Position numbers and translations under genes: made by a program. The notes below the pieces were generated by a model. That model ran no database searches, was not told where the DNA came from, and saw nothing but the letters and a program-made list of their open reading frames with translations. From the NCBI GenBank assembly GCA_013396655.1, contig WBMV01004777.1, forward strand, positions 1,485 through 65,484: 64,000 nucleotides of DNA, read 5' to 3'. Positions 1 to 16,433 of this stretch are shown piece by piece. This DNA comes from Campylorhamphus procurvoides. Its lineage: Eukaryota > Chordata > Aves > Passeriformes > Dendrocolaptidae. Numbering within the stretch: position 1 is the first letter of the stretch; every line of letters starts with the position of its first letter.

Positions 1-500
1 ACGCATTGGTCACGGCAGCACCGGGGATGCGGGGACCCCCCGCACACACACAGCGGGGTCACGGCAGCACCGGGGATGCGGGGATCCGAGCGGCGCCACA
101 TCCCGACCACCCCCCCGCGCACACAGACTCCCCGTTCTGCCCGTGCGGTGCGGGGGAGCGGCGGGGCTCGGGCACTGAAACGTGAAACATCCCTCCCGCG
201 GCTGCTCGGAACGGCGGCTGCCTCCCCTCGCTGGCCAAGTTCATGGCGTCGATGGCCATTTTGGAAAAGCCGCTGTCGGAGGAAGGCAGGGGGAGCACGG
301 CGGCTCTGTCACCCTGCCAGCCCGCCCAGGGGCTGATGGAGCTCCAGCCCCTGCCTGCCGCGGGGCTGGGGGGATGCCCGTCCTGCCCCGCCGAGCTGCA
401 GCAGGCACGGCTGGTCATGGGGGCAAACCCCGGGCTGTCACATGGACGGTGGCACGGGGGCATGGTTAAATAAGGGAGATTTCGTGTGTGTGTGGGCAAG
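1..500. other. GC-rich left edge of window, no gene recognised
   Basis: GC- and CpG-rich sequence of the kind seen at vertebrate promoters or first exons. It contains a 28-bp direct repeat (8-35 and 57-84). Open frames occur on both strands, but none resembles a protein family I recognise and none is bounded by convincing splice sites. In mammals ATN1 follows ENO2 at this position, so an ATN1 element is conceivable, but no ATN1 coding motif is visible. Confidence 0.3.
8..84. repeat. Direct repeat of 28 bp, period 49
   Basis: The segment starting GGTCACGGCAGCACCGGGGA is present at 8-35 and again, identical over 28 bases, at 57-84. The two are separated by 21 bases containing a short CA run. 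With only two copies visible and the window edge adjacent, more copies may lie to the left. Confidence 0.8.
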
Positions 501-3500
501 TTGCGCTGTGATGGCCTTCAAGCACAATCCCAAAATGTTTCCTCGGCAGGACCTCTCAGTGAGCAGGCTGGATGGCGCGCTCTCCGCGGGCTTTTATTCG
601 GCAATTCTCATTGTCCATTACATGGCTCCGAGCACTATTTACTGTACGGCATCCAAACCCGGCGCTGAATACAGATGTATTCATCTCCTCGTGGGGGTTT
701 CTGCAGAGCGTTTCACCCCAGCGCTTTAAAAACCACTAATAACAATGTCCCTGCAACACCCTTGTAAGCCGATGGCTCCCAATGCAGTTGTTCCACACCC
801 ACTTCCCAGGGGTACTATGCCACTTCAGGGCCTCACTGTTTATCCGGGATGCAGAATTGCTCTTGGTGCCTCTCGTTCCCAAGCCAGCGCTGCTGGCACA
901 CACCACCCCGTTGCACAACATGCCTCATGGCTCTAGCCTTCATTCATTCTTTCATCCACCCTTGTCTCCGAGGTATCTCTTGCCCCTCGGCGAGAGCCTC
1001 CGCCCTGCCACCCCTAACCCCAGGGTGCTGTTGTTCCATAGGTCTCTCTGGTTCTCACACTTGGAGTAGGGGATTGAAAAAGCTGTGGCTAACGTCTGCA
1101 AAAATGTCCACTAGTTTTTGGTGGTCAGTCCGAAACATTTCAGCATGTTGTTTTGCAGAAGGGCTGTGCTGAAGAGAATACCCTGTGGATCCCTAGCACA
1201 CAGGTAAGAATTATCTGCTTCACAAAGTGCCTCACCAAGTTGACCCGCAGAGAACAAGACAGAATATTAATATTGCTGTTGAGGTGGTAGTGTTTGCAGT
1301 TATCACAGCTGCTTCAGACTGTCACTCTTAGGAGTTGACAGCCTTGCGTCCCAAGCTCACAATGCGTGTGACCCTTAGAGGCCAAAGTGATGATTCATGA
1401 AGGAAGAAGATCTTGTCAAGATCCTTGTTTTCTGGATGCTGAACAAAATATCCAGATCCCCAAGGTTTGTGGTTTGAGGAGAAGCCTCTGTGGCAGCTAC
1501 AGTGGTATTGCTTCAGTCCTGAGTTCTTCTGGATGAGTAACATGTGACACGAAGTTTATTTAACCACAATGTCAAGCCCCAAATGGTTTTCATGTCATCA
1601 TCTCCCCTAACCAGGTCAGTTGCTTCAGTTCAAAAATTTGACTTAAACAAATGTTAAATTTATTATTAAGATTTTAGTGTCATTGATTGTTTCAATAAGT
1701 AAAGAGGCAGAGACTCTAATGCCTTATGAAAATCTTATTAGGTTTTGGCTTATTTCAAGAATCCAGCCAATGGTAGCCTGCAGTCTTAGCTTATGAAGAG
1801 ATATTGAGGGTGATTCAAATGAGAAGCAGGACCAGGGTAACCATCTGCATTCGTGTCATCCTGACTTCCTGGGGCTTCCCTGTGGACAAAAAGCAGCATC
1901 TTCCACCAATAAGGCCAAGATTTTTGGACAGCAGGAGGAAAAATGATGAGTGATTGAAGACAAGTGCAGCTGGTTGTGAGTTTTTCTGTGTCTATGGCTG
2001 GCTAAAGACAGGCTATGGAGGAGGTGAACAGGGAGGACTGGTGGGAGGATTGACACCAGTGCTGTCAGGCTTCCCAAAGGTCACAAACGCTCATAGCCAA
2101 GTTGCTGCTAGCTCAGACCACACTGCTCTCTTTCAAGGTGGGAAGCACAGGTGGAAAATAGAGAGGAGAAACACAAGTGATCATATGTGCTTGTGCAACA
2201 AGACCAAAGTGGACTGCCTGCAGAATATGGGAAATAAAATTATCTCACCTTTGAAATCAACAGATTGAAGACCTTGGGCAAACCAAGAGCATGATTAGCT
2301 GTGTCACTTCAGGATGGATAAATGACCTGGGGAGTCTGTGAGACAGCTAGGAGGTTTGGCAAGCAAACGTGCTGGGATGCAGCTGGATCTCCCTTGGATT
2401 AGGGAGATAGGACACACTACCTCATGAGGTCTCCAGCCACATCATTGTACTGCTTTCTGGTTCTACCAGGGAACAAGCAGTTGTCTCCAAAACAAGAGGC
2501 CCTGGCAGGGATGTAGCCTTCTTGGAGAAATAAAGCACAAGAGACATGCTGATAAAGCCTGAGTTCAGTGGGGGAGGGAATGAGATAATGGAGGTGCTGG
2601 AGCTTGTGACATACAAGAAGGGGAGGCTGAAGGAAGTGTTTCTTTCAGCCTGAAGCAGAAAAAGAGTGAGGGGAACTACTTATCTCTTCAGGGTTTTTTT
2701 CCTGGCGTGAAGGGCTGCAGAGAAGTCTCTTCTCATACATACACACATAGTGAAATGGCTCCAAAAATTGCAACAAGGGAAATTGTGACAAGAAAACGGG
2801 AATACCTCCTCCCTGAAGGTCATTTAGCACTAACACAGGTGCAGATACGGGCTGAGGAATCTCCTGACCTTGGAGATGTTTGGAAACTGCCTGGCCAAGT
2901 CCCCACGCAGCCTGATCTAGGTTTGGGGCTAGCCCTGTCATGAGCAAGTAGAGACATCCCATCTCAAAATTCCTGTGAAACTCTGACTGTAAAAAGATAT
3001 TAGAGGCCCATTTCTCTTCCAATACACAGCACACAGTAGTCTTGATTAAAAGAATAAGTAAGCAAGTCTTCCAGTCTGTGCTAGGCCTGGGAAAAGTCTT
3101 TTTCTGAGCCAGAATACAGCCATGGCTATCCAGGATGACTTATCCTGGCTTGCTCTCTCAGACTAAGAAAAATAATACCTGCAAACTGGTGGTTGTTGGT
3201 AAATGAAACACTGAGAGGGTTATAAACCTCCTTGCCTGGTCTCACAATTCTCCCAGCAATGGCTCTACCCATGGCTGGGATACAAGATAGCTCGGTGACT
3301 GGTACTGAAAGAACAAGCTGCCTCAGTTTTCCCTTTGATCAAGCCAGTTAGGGTCTGGGATGCAGGTCAGGGGGCTGTTAATTGTGGAGGTTCATTCATG
3401 TGCTGCTCAGGCAGCCTCTAGAAGTGAGGGATGGAGGCGGCAACCTTACCCAACATCCCAGTTTAGTTGCCCACTTAGATATACCAGTATGTAACAGCTA

Positions 3501-4930
3501 CATGGCTGATTTCTGAGGTCCAACAGGATGTGCACTGTGCCAGCCCTAAAACCCCTAAGATGCACGCAGTTTATCCGAAACTCTGGCATTTGTATCATTT
3601 GCAGAGGGATTTTATCTCGCCCATACATGATGTAGCACACAGTTATAGCTGCTTCTGCCCTTGTGCAATGCTCTAATAAGCTGATCTTTGCCTAGAGACT
3701 GAGCTTTGTAATGTCCTCCTGACAACTTGTTCAAGTTATTCGTATTTAGTCTTCTAGCAACAGAGCCAAATAATAACTTTCAATTAAAGTGCTCAGCACC
3801 TTATAGGAATTACCCAGTGCCCACATTTTTGACTTCTTGTCAGATGTTCTTCAAAAGAGTATCCCTGACAGCCTCCTATGTTAAAGATACTGGTTTCCCG
3901 AGGTTGGACAACACCCCATTGTTCCTAAGAGAGATAAGAACATACCGGAGAAATTCAGTAGCTCCTCATCATGAAGATTTCTCTCTGCACGTTACAACAA
4001 GCCTAACTCAGTGACATCTCCCCTTCCAGATCATTTATGGGTGCACACATGTATTTAGAAATGAAATAAAGAAATTCTGCAGACTTCATGAGGGAGGAAG
4101 CAGCTAGTGTTAAATTATCCCTGTAACAGCTGAACATTGCTCTGAAAATGTAATCTTAACAGAGCATGATTTGAGAGGGAAAATAAAACCAATCCAACAA
4201 ATGTTTCCCTTCACAGATAGTGTCACATCGCCAGCCCATCCCCGGGCTGTTACTCACACTCTGATTGAATCCACATTAGAGCACAGCAATCTGATGGAGA
4301 CATCAGCTTATACAACAGGAGTCCTCAGATGCGGGAATAGCCAAGTGCCTGGAGATTTTTATCACAAAGAAACTCTAACCATATCGCTGCCACTGAGGCA
4401 AGGAGAGCGTATGCATCTTAGGGTGCACTGGCTGAAGACACGCATTTGCTGTGACCCAGGCAAACATGCCAGTATCATGTATTCCTTCTACACACTGTGC
4501 CATCAGCGACAAACTCTTGATATAGAAAAGGCATCAGGTGAGGTACCGCTCGTGCATTCGCATCCCCTCAGTGTTTTCCCTGACACGGGGACGTGGCAAT
4601 GCCTCACTGGCAGAAACTCTTCCCTGACAAATTCTTCCCGCAATGTAGGGACACACATACCAGTTCCCTGCTGTTACAGCCTCGCTGCATTTAAATGGGC
4701 AACGCCGACTACCGTGGGCACTTAATTGCACCAAAAAGAAAAGGGAAAAAAAATCGGAGGGGAAAGGGAGGAAGGGGAGATGCTCTTGGGAGTATGAAAA
4801 GTAAGAAAGTTTATTTCCAAAAAAACTGCCCACCTTGCTGAGCAACAGACATACTGTTCACAAAATCACAGTGTCTAAAACAAAGGAGCAGTGAGGTGTG
4901 CAATGGAAAAAGACAGCCTGTACCTAAAAT
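500..4930. other. Intergenic stretch without recognisable genes
   Basis: About 4.4 kb of ordinary mixed-composition DNA. The open frames here, including a 184-codon plus frame at 4171-4725, show no family resemblance, no codon-bias signature and no flanking splice signals that would make a gene model. I see no clear interspersed repeat here by eye. Confidence 0.4.
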
Positions 4931-5115
4931 GCACTTTCCTTCAGGGAAACAGCGCTTTTGCGGGAGACAGGACTGCGGGGACGGCTGGGGGTACCACAGG
5001 ACCCCGCGGGGTGCCGGGCGCCTCCCGAAGGGAACGCGGAGATGGGAGATGGGGAAGATGGAGCGCTCCCTCCGCGGAGCCCGGACTACAGCTCCCAGAG
5101 AGCATGGGAGAGAGA
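4930..5115. promoter_or_regulatory. CpG-rich promoter-like patch with ZNF143-type motif
   Basis: A short GC-rich, CpG-rich island stands out from AT-richer flanks. At 5085-5097 it carries ACTACAGCTCCCA, which fits the ACTAYRNNNCCCR promoter motif associated with ZNF143 (Staf) binding at many housekeeping vertebrate promoters. The direction of transcription cannot be told from the motif. It lies beyond the 3' end of ENO2, where a minus-strand neighbour (ATN1 in other amniotes) would have its 5' end. That assignment is inference. Confidence 0.4.
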
Positions 5116-5940
5116 CGGCCTGCAGCCGGGGCACAAGCTATTCCCTGCCACCCAGACGTGTGCTGTGTGCGCTGGTGATGCCCTGGAAACCAATCCTGTC
5201 TCTACCCTCACATTCTCCCTCCCACTCTCTTTTCTGTTCTGGGCATGTGTGTCATAGTCTTTGTCTTCCCTTCTTGGTCTTACTCCCTATTCTATGCTGT
5301 TTAGTGGAGAAACAGCAATGAAATGCCAGTGCTCTGAAGTTTTGCCTTTTGATTTTGAAGTCTGCATTCGGACACAGTCAAGGGGGGTTGGGACTTGCTG
5401 AGCAATCTGTCTTTACCCTTGTCCTTGTGCATCAGGAAAGACAAGACTTGTGCGGGGCTGGAAACTTTCCGTAGTGAAGTGGGGCAGGAGGTTTGTCAGA
5501 ACTGAGTGTGCCCAAGAACATAGAGGGGCTACTGATGTGAACTGACAGTGGTGAGCAAGGTGGTTCTATCATTTGTTCTCCAGCTAGATTTCTCACAGTA
5601 GCACCCCCAGCCTCTCGCCTTCCTTGGAGTCTGTCCAGAATAAAGCTGTTTGTTGAGCAAGCACTGGGTTTGCTGGCACTCAGCCTGCTGGGGCACTGAC
5701 AGGAGCACAGGCTACTTTCCCTGCTTTCTGCTGAGTTGCCCTGTGAAACCAGATGGAGCTGAGAGAGAATGACTGCCCACCTACCCCTCCAACCACTGCT
5801 CTGCAAGCCTCTTTGCAGGGAGAAGGATCAGCTTTTTCTTTCCCAAAGATTTGCAGTTCCAGTTTACCATCATTTGAGGACAGCACACAGCTGGCTGGGG
5901 GCCCACCCTGAGGTCTTTATGTCAGTGGAGGGCACATTAT
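5116..5940. other. Intergenic, no gene seen
   Basis: Sequence between the promoter-like patch and the SINE. There are no recognisable coding exons or repeats. Open frames on both strands are short and unlike any family I know. Confidence 0.4.
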
Positions 5941-6077
5941 TTCACAGAATATTCTGAGTTGTAAGGGACCCAAAAGGATGATGGAGTCCAGCTCTTAAGT
6001 GATTGGACCATACAGGGATCAAACCCACAATCTTGGTGTTATTAGCACCATGATCTAACCAACTGAGCTCATCTCAG
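5941..6077 (-). mobile_element. tRNA-Ile/CR1 SINE (TguSINE1-like)
   Basis: Read on the minus strand, 6077-6004 is a tRNA-Ile-like head: box A (GCTCAGTTGGTTAGA), the anticodon-arm stretch GGTGCTAATAACACCAAG, and box B (GGGTTTGATCCC). Several changes from a functional tRNA-Ile and a disrupted acceptor stem show it is a pseudo-tRNA. It is followed directly by a CR1-like tail ending ACTCAGAATATTCTGTGA. This composite structure is what is described for the passerine TguSINE1 family, mobilised by CR1. It is the best taxonomic marker in the window and points to a songbird. A bare CR1 tail next to an unrelated tRNA pseudogene is the alternative. Confidence 0.75.
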
Positions 6078-6396
6078 GGTAAAATCCCTGCACAGCAGAT
6101 CTTCATGCTCCATGGTTTGGTGGAGATGACAGGGGCAATTCTCACCATCCCACATGCCTTCCCCCTGGCATTTCCCAGCTGGTGGCCAACAGAGCAGGCT
6201 GGTTGTGGGACAAGGTTGTCAAAGAAGGTGAGGGTATCTGCATCTTTTCTTCCTCTTGCCAATCCCCTCTGCTTGTTTTGGTTACCTTACTGTATGAGCC
6301 TCTCCTGCTGTGAAGACGAAACGTCCCCATTTCCCAAACACTGGCATCCAGAGAGAAACACGAGGCCAAGTTGGGCAACTCAGGTGTGAAATACAT

Positions 6397-6402
6397 TTTA
6401 AT
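6397..6402 (-). terminator. ENO2: Probable ENO2 poly(A) signal (ATTAAA)
   Basis: ATTAAA on the minus strand, about 850 bases past the ENO2 stop codon. Cleavage would fall near 6375-6385. The implied 3'UTR (about 7251 down to 6380) contains a CA/GT dinucleotide run. The length is similar to mammalian ENO2 3'UTRs, but the site is inferred from the hexamer only. Confidence 0.5.
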
Positions 6403-6618
6403 TGAGTTTAAGGATCTGTAGTTTGTCTGTTGCTCAGCTGAGCATGGGCTGTCCAGAAGGTGAAGCAGACATGGGCAGAAGAGAGGGTGAAGGAGTGCAA
6501 GAGGGAAGGGAACAGAGAGAAAAAGGTCACGAGAAGCAAATGAGAGCATGGGTTTGTTTACGGATGTGTTTTAATATATCACCCCGCAGTACTATGTGCT
6601 GACTCAGAGACTGACAGC

Positions 6619-6640
6619 ACACACACACACACGCACACCC
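6619..6640. repeat. CA microsatellite in ENO2 3'UTR
   Basis: A short (CA)n run on the plus strand, read as (GT)n in the ENO2 transcript, followed by a longer CA-enriched stretch to about 6850. It lies within the inferred ENO2 3'UTR. Confidence 0.7.
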
Positions 6641-7251
6641 AGTGTGGGACAGCAGTGCACTTCAACACTAAGCTGCCGGCAAGCACAGCCCAACACAGCA
6701 CAGCACTCAGGGTGGAGGCAAAGGGACACTCGGGTCCCACCAGGGCTCAGTGCAGACACACGCCTGGGGCACAGAGACGCCGTAGGCCAGTACACGTACA
6801 CACACCTACACACATGCACAACGAGAGCGAGCCACTGGCAACACTCATCCGGACATAGGTGCAACACGTGCCCAAACACACCAGCTGACGCACAGATGTT
6901 CACTGCACATGCTTCGGCGCACGAGGGGAACACACTGCGCAGCATGCTCCCGTAGTCTAACACGTGACAGAGTGGCTCAGACGCGGCCCTGCACAAGAAA
7001 CAAGACACACAACGCCTAGGTCCAGAAATGCTTATGACCCCAAAGCAAGGGACAGGGTGTAAGCCTTCCTCTCATCCTTCACCTGGGTACATCTAGCCGG
7101 GGACACCTGAACTTGAGGGAGTTTGAGGTGAGAGGGAACCGGGTGACAGAGTGGGGAGAAAGAGCAAAAATGGGAACAGTGGAGGAAAGGGGGGTTCAGA
7201 GTCTGTGAGGTGGGAAAGAGCAGCAGGGTGGCTGTGCCCTGGGGACAATGT

Positions 7252-12832
<5,581 letters not shown>

Positions 12833-12839
12833 GATGAGT

Positions 12840-15779
12840 CTGTGGAGAGGAGACAACAGGACATGCTCAGCTCTGAGAGGCCCCAGAATATGGTGCTCAC
12901 CCTTCTGTGTCTAGACAAGACACTGACAGAAAGAAGGGAGCTCAAGAAAACGTGACCTTATGAGTTGGGGCTAGAACTACTGGCCCCAGGAAATTTAGAA
13001 ATTCACCCAGACTGTGGACATCTACCCATATTTTGTCCAGGAACAGGTTATCTATTTGAATTTACTGCGTGCCTCAGCTGCAGATGGCAAACTGGGAGCA
13101 CTCTTTCCTTCTCTCTGTGTGTCACAGCAGAGAGCCCGATATGATCCCGGATGGCAGGGTTGGGGAGGCTGCCACAGCATCCACAGACAGCGGAGAGGGA
13201 GGGATCAGCTGGCGCAGCGGGGAGGTGCCCCTGGCTCTGGCGTCAAGGACAGGGCACCAGCTCCCAGCATCTCCTGTCCCCTTGCCGGGAGTCGAGGACG
13301 GTGCCTGCCAGGGCCAGGCAGCAAGCGGCCACTGATTCCCTGTGCAGTGAGCAGGGAGCCAGCCAAGGGTGATGGGCAGGGCAGGGGGGCAGCCAGCCTG
13401 TGGGGTCCCCCCCTCCAGCCCATGGAGGGGGAGCTGCCCCAGCCTGGCTCTCACAGACCCCATCCATGTCCCCCCTGCTCAGCACCCAGCCCAGCCTTCC
13501 TGTCTCCTCCATCAGCCACCAGGTCAGGCTGTGCTGAGGTGGTGGAAGCGTGGAGGTCAGCAGCCTGAAGACACATCCTGCTGAAGGCCACAGTGCCTTG
13601 GATGTGCTAGAGAGGGCTCTGAAGGGAGGGGTGACCTGGCCCAGATGCCAACCCTTCACTCCATTCCTGAGACAGGGAAGTGGATGAGACTGGGAGGTAT
13701 CTCTGTCAGATGAGGAGGGGGAGGAAGTCTGGTGTTTTGGGGCATCTGGTTAAACCTGAAGTAGAAAACAGGCTGGTGGGTGATGATGGCTGTTTGAAAG
13801 AGCTTCTCTTGCTGCAGTTTGCTCCCTAGGGGGTCCAAACTATCTCATTCCCCCCTTCCACCTTCTCATTCCCCTGGCTATGGGGCTGTGCCATGCCAAG
13901 GTGCTGCAGCGAGGTGCATGCCCCCCATGCCCCCAGCCCTGCCATATTTTCCTCCGCTGGCTCTCAGAGATCCCCAAGAAGGGCTGGCAGAGGCCGGGGT
14001 AACCATGGGGCCCCAGCCAAGACCTCCCTGGGGTGTGTGTGAGCAGGAACTCAGCACAGGGTGCAAGGGGATAAGCTGGAAACAGCACACCACAATGCTG
14101 GGGGGAGCTAAGAAGAAGACTGGGGGAAGCCAGAGTCAGTGCTCAACCCCATACCCTGGGTGGGTGAAAATCACAGGGGCGTGAGGAAACCGTGCTGCTG
14201 CTCTGAAGTTTCAGCCAGAGCTTCCTGTATTTGGGAGTTTCAATCAGTGACTCCAGGGTTCTCTGGAGCGTGCGCAGGGCCCTCCACCATGTCCATCTGG
14301 GCTGGGATCCCCCATCAGCAGCTTTGGCAGTGCTCCTCACGCCATCTGGCACACACCACGGGAACTTCCTCCAGAGCCGTGCCCGTGCAGCTGCAAGCTT
14401 CCTTTGCAGCAGTGTCCTGGCCATGCCTCAACAGTCTCCACGGGGTAGAGAGGCACAGGACTCCATTTAAAGTGAGCTTTGACAGCAAGACCTGTGCCAG
14501 CTGCAGTGCCTTTCTGCTTATGTGGTCACGTTGCCCGTGGTCACGTTGCCCATGGTCACATCCCTCTGGCCACATCCCCCTGCCCCCGTTGGAGCCAGCT
14601 TCAAGGAAGCCAAATGACAAGCCAAATCCAGCCTTGCTTGCCCCACCCTATCACTCACATGATCTCTTCTCCTCTCTAGTCTTTTAAACCCTTTACTCCA
14701 CTTGTGTTGCTGTCCCGGGTCCCGCTGCATTTGCCCTCCTTTGAACAGCGGAAGGAACCACCCTGAAATCCCTGGCATCAGCTGCACTGTCCAGAAAGGA
14801 GGTCAGAAGCGGATAAGCTGGGATAAGGGATTGGGATGGAGCCATAGCTGGGAGGCCATTGACCACAGCCAGGGAGAGGGAAGAGCCAGCCTGGATGCTG
14901 TGCATCCATCCCCCTGTGAACAGCGCACCCTGGGAGGCTGATCCTGCTGCAGTGCCTTCTTGTGGGCACCTTTCCGTGGCACTGCCTGTCACCAGGGCAG
15001 CATCTCGCTGGAGCTGGCGCTGGCAGCAATTCCCCCTCCCCGCCAGACAGGCCAGCACAGTGAAGACCTTTCCCCCGAGCCACCTCCACCAGCCCCCTGT
15101 GCTGCTGCGATTCCCCCGGGCTGGGCACTGCTCCCAGGAAGCCCGCACTGCTGCAGTGTCGTGGCTGATGCAGCTACTGCTTGCTTGACTGTCACCTCCT
15201 CTCCCTGCTGCCCGCCCTCCTCGGTGTGGTGTGGGGCTGTGCAAATAGGAAAACACCCCTTCTCCTCCCTCCCTCTGCCTGAGCGCCCGCGTTTATGTCA
15301 ACACCTCGGGAGACAGGGGTGGCTGGGCTGCCCTGAGGCTGGATCCTCTCCCCAGCACTGCCCAGACTGAGCTTTGCGTCCTCCCCACTTACCACCCGCT
15401 CCCCCAGGGAAAGCTCCATCCCCCAGCACACCTCCCGACAATGCCCTTGGGAGCACCACCTATCCTCGTTGGCTGCCCCCCTCCTGCAATTCCCTGGGTT
15501 CACATCTGAAATGATGCTTGCCTGGAGGGGAAAGGGGGGGGCTAGGGAAGGAGGGAGTACCTGAAATTAAAATATAAAAGAAAAGTGAGAGAGTGGGGGT
15601 GAGGAGAGATAGGTGGGAGGAGCAGGGGGAGGAATTGAGGGGAGTTTAGTTGTTAATGCCGCTCACCGTGGTCCTTCTCCGCAGGGACCCCAAAGTGCGT
15701 GTGGGGTTTGGAGGGCACAAGGTGGGGAGCAGAAACATGGATGTGGTGAGGGGGGTGCTGGCCGTGGGGAGACACTTAC
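12840..15779 (-). other. ENO2: ENO2 intron 1
   Basis: About 2.9 kb intron separating the start-codon exon from the probable non-coding first exon. It is GC-rich, with many open frames on both strands that show no family resemblance. It holds a 15-bp minisatellite at 14522-14566 and a weak REST-like sequence at 13173-13192. Confidence 0.5.
14522..14566. repeat. 15-bp minisatellite, three units
   Basis: Units GTGGTCACGTTGCCC at 14522-14536 and 14537-14551 are identical. A third, diverged unit (ATGGTCACATCCCTC) follows at 14552-14566, and a further decayed copy may follow. It lies in ENO2 intron 1. Confidence 0.75.
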
Positions 15780-15930
15780 CTTCCTAGGGCAGGGGTGAAC
15801 GAGAGATTGAGAGAGTGCTGGTAGAAAGGAGAGAGGACGAAGCTGAGGAGGGATGCAGGACCTCAAGGGGAGATGATGTGTCCTCTAAGCCAACGGCGGC
15901 GGCAGCAGCAGGATGGAGACGCCCCTGATA
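15780..15930 (-). other. ENO2: Probable non-coding first exon of ENO2
   Basis: A strong minus-strand donor (GGAAG|GTAAGTG) ends a pyrimidine-rich exon at 15780. Upstream (plus side) is a CTGCTGCTGCCGCCGCCG stretch at about 15893-15910, typical of a 5'UTR start. Vertebrate ENO2 has an untranslated exon 1, and the next acceptor (12839) precedes the ATG by seven bases. The transcription start is not determined. Confidence 0.5.
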
Positions 15931-15965
15931 GGGCCGGGACAGCAGCATGTGACCCAGAGCTGCGA

Positions 15966-15972
15966 TGAGTCA
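15966..15972. promoter_or_regulatory. AP-1 type site TGAGTCA near ENO2 start
   Basis: An exact AP-1/TRE heptamer lies about 40-70 bases upstream of the inferred ENO2 first exon, in a GATGAGTCAGG context. One heptamer match is weak evidence of function. Its position in the roughly 200-base space between LRRC23 and ENO2 is the reason to list it. Confidence 0.35.
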
Positions 15973-16131
15973 GGATTTAGCAAAGCTTTGCAAACAGCAC
16001 GTAGGGGATGGAGAGGGAGAGAAAGGCAGGCAGCAAGGGATAGACGTAGACAGACTAGGGTGAGAGTGCCAGGGAATAGGAGTGGGCGTGCAGGATAAAC
16101 AATCACAGTCACTCCAGGCTCATTAATTATT

Positions 16132-16137
16132 TTTATT
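16132..16137 (-). terminator. LRRC23: LRRC23 poly(A) signal (AATAAA)
   Basis: AATAAA on the minus strand about 300 bases past the LRRC23 stop. Cleavage would fall near 16115, roughly 200 bases before the inferred first exon of the next minus-strand gene, ENO2. Confidence 0.7.
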
Positions 16138-16433
16138 CAAATCAGAAAATCTTGCAGGATTTTTGGGAGCCATAAATCGAACCACAAAACCTGTAACTCT
16201 CCCATTTCCCCTCCTGGGCCTACTGAGAATAGAACATATCTGTGCAGTGACTGCAAAAGCACTGCAGTGCCTCAGGGCAGCTTCCAGGACCAGGGTGGGT
16301 AACCCTCCTCTTTTCTCCAGAGGTAAAATGAGGTGAAACTGGTACCTACAGCTCTCACTTTGCCAGCCGCACATGTGGAGAAAGGCATCTCCACATCCTG
16401 ACAGCCTCTGGGAACAGGTGTTGAAAACAGGGG

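Noticed and set aside
4171..4725. 184-codon plus-strand open frame in the left intergenic region
   Set aside because: No domain, no similarity I can recall, no splice or promoter context; consistent with chance in 64 kb searched in six frames.
6004..6077. Functional tRNA-Ile gene
   Set aside because: The acceptor stem is not preserved, several conserved positions are mutated, and the CR1 tail is fused directly to it, so it is a SINE head rather than a working tRNA gene.
13173..13192. REST/RE1-like sequence in ENO2 intron 1
   Set aside because: The two half-sites (CAGCAtCC and aGACAGCG) are present, but their spacing is one base off the canonical motif and the right half is imperfect. REST control of ENO2 is known in mammals, but this match is too weak to call.
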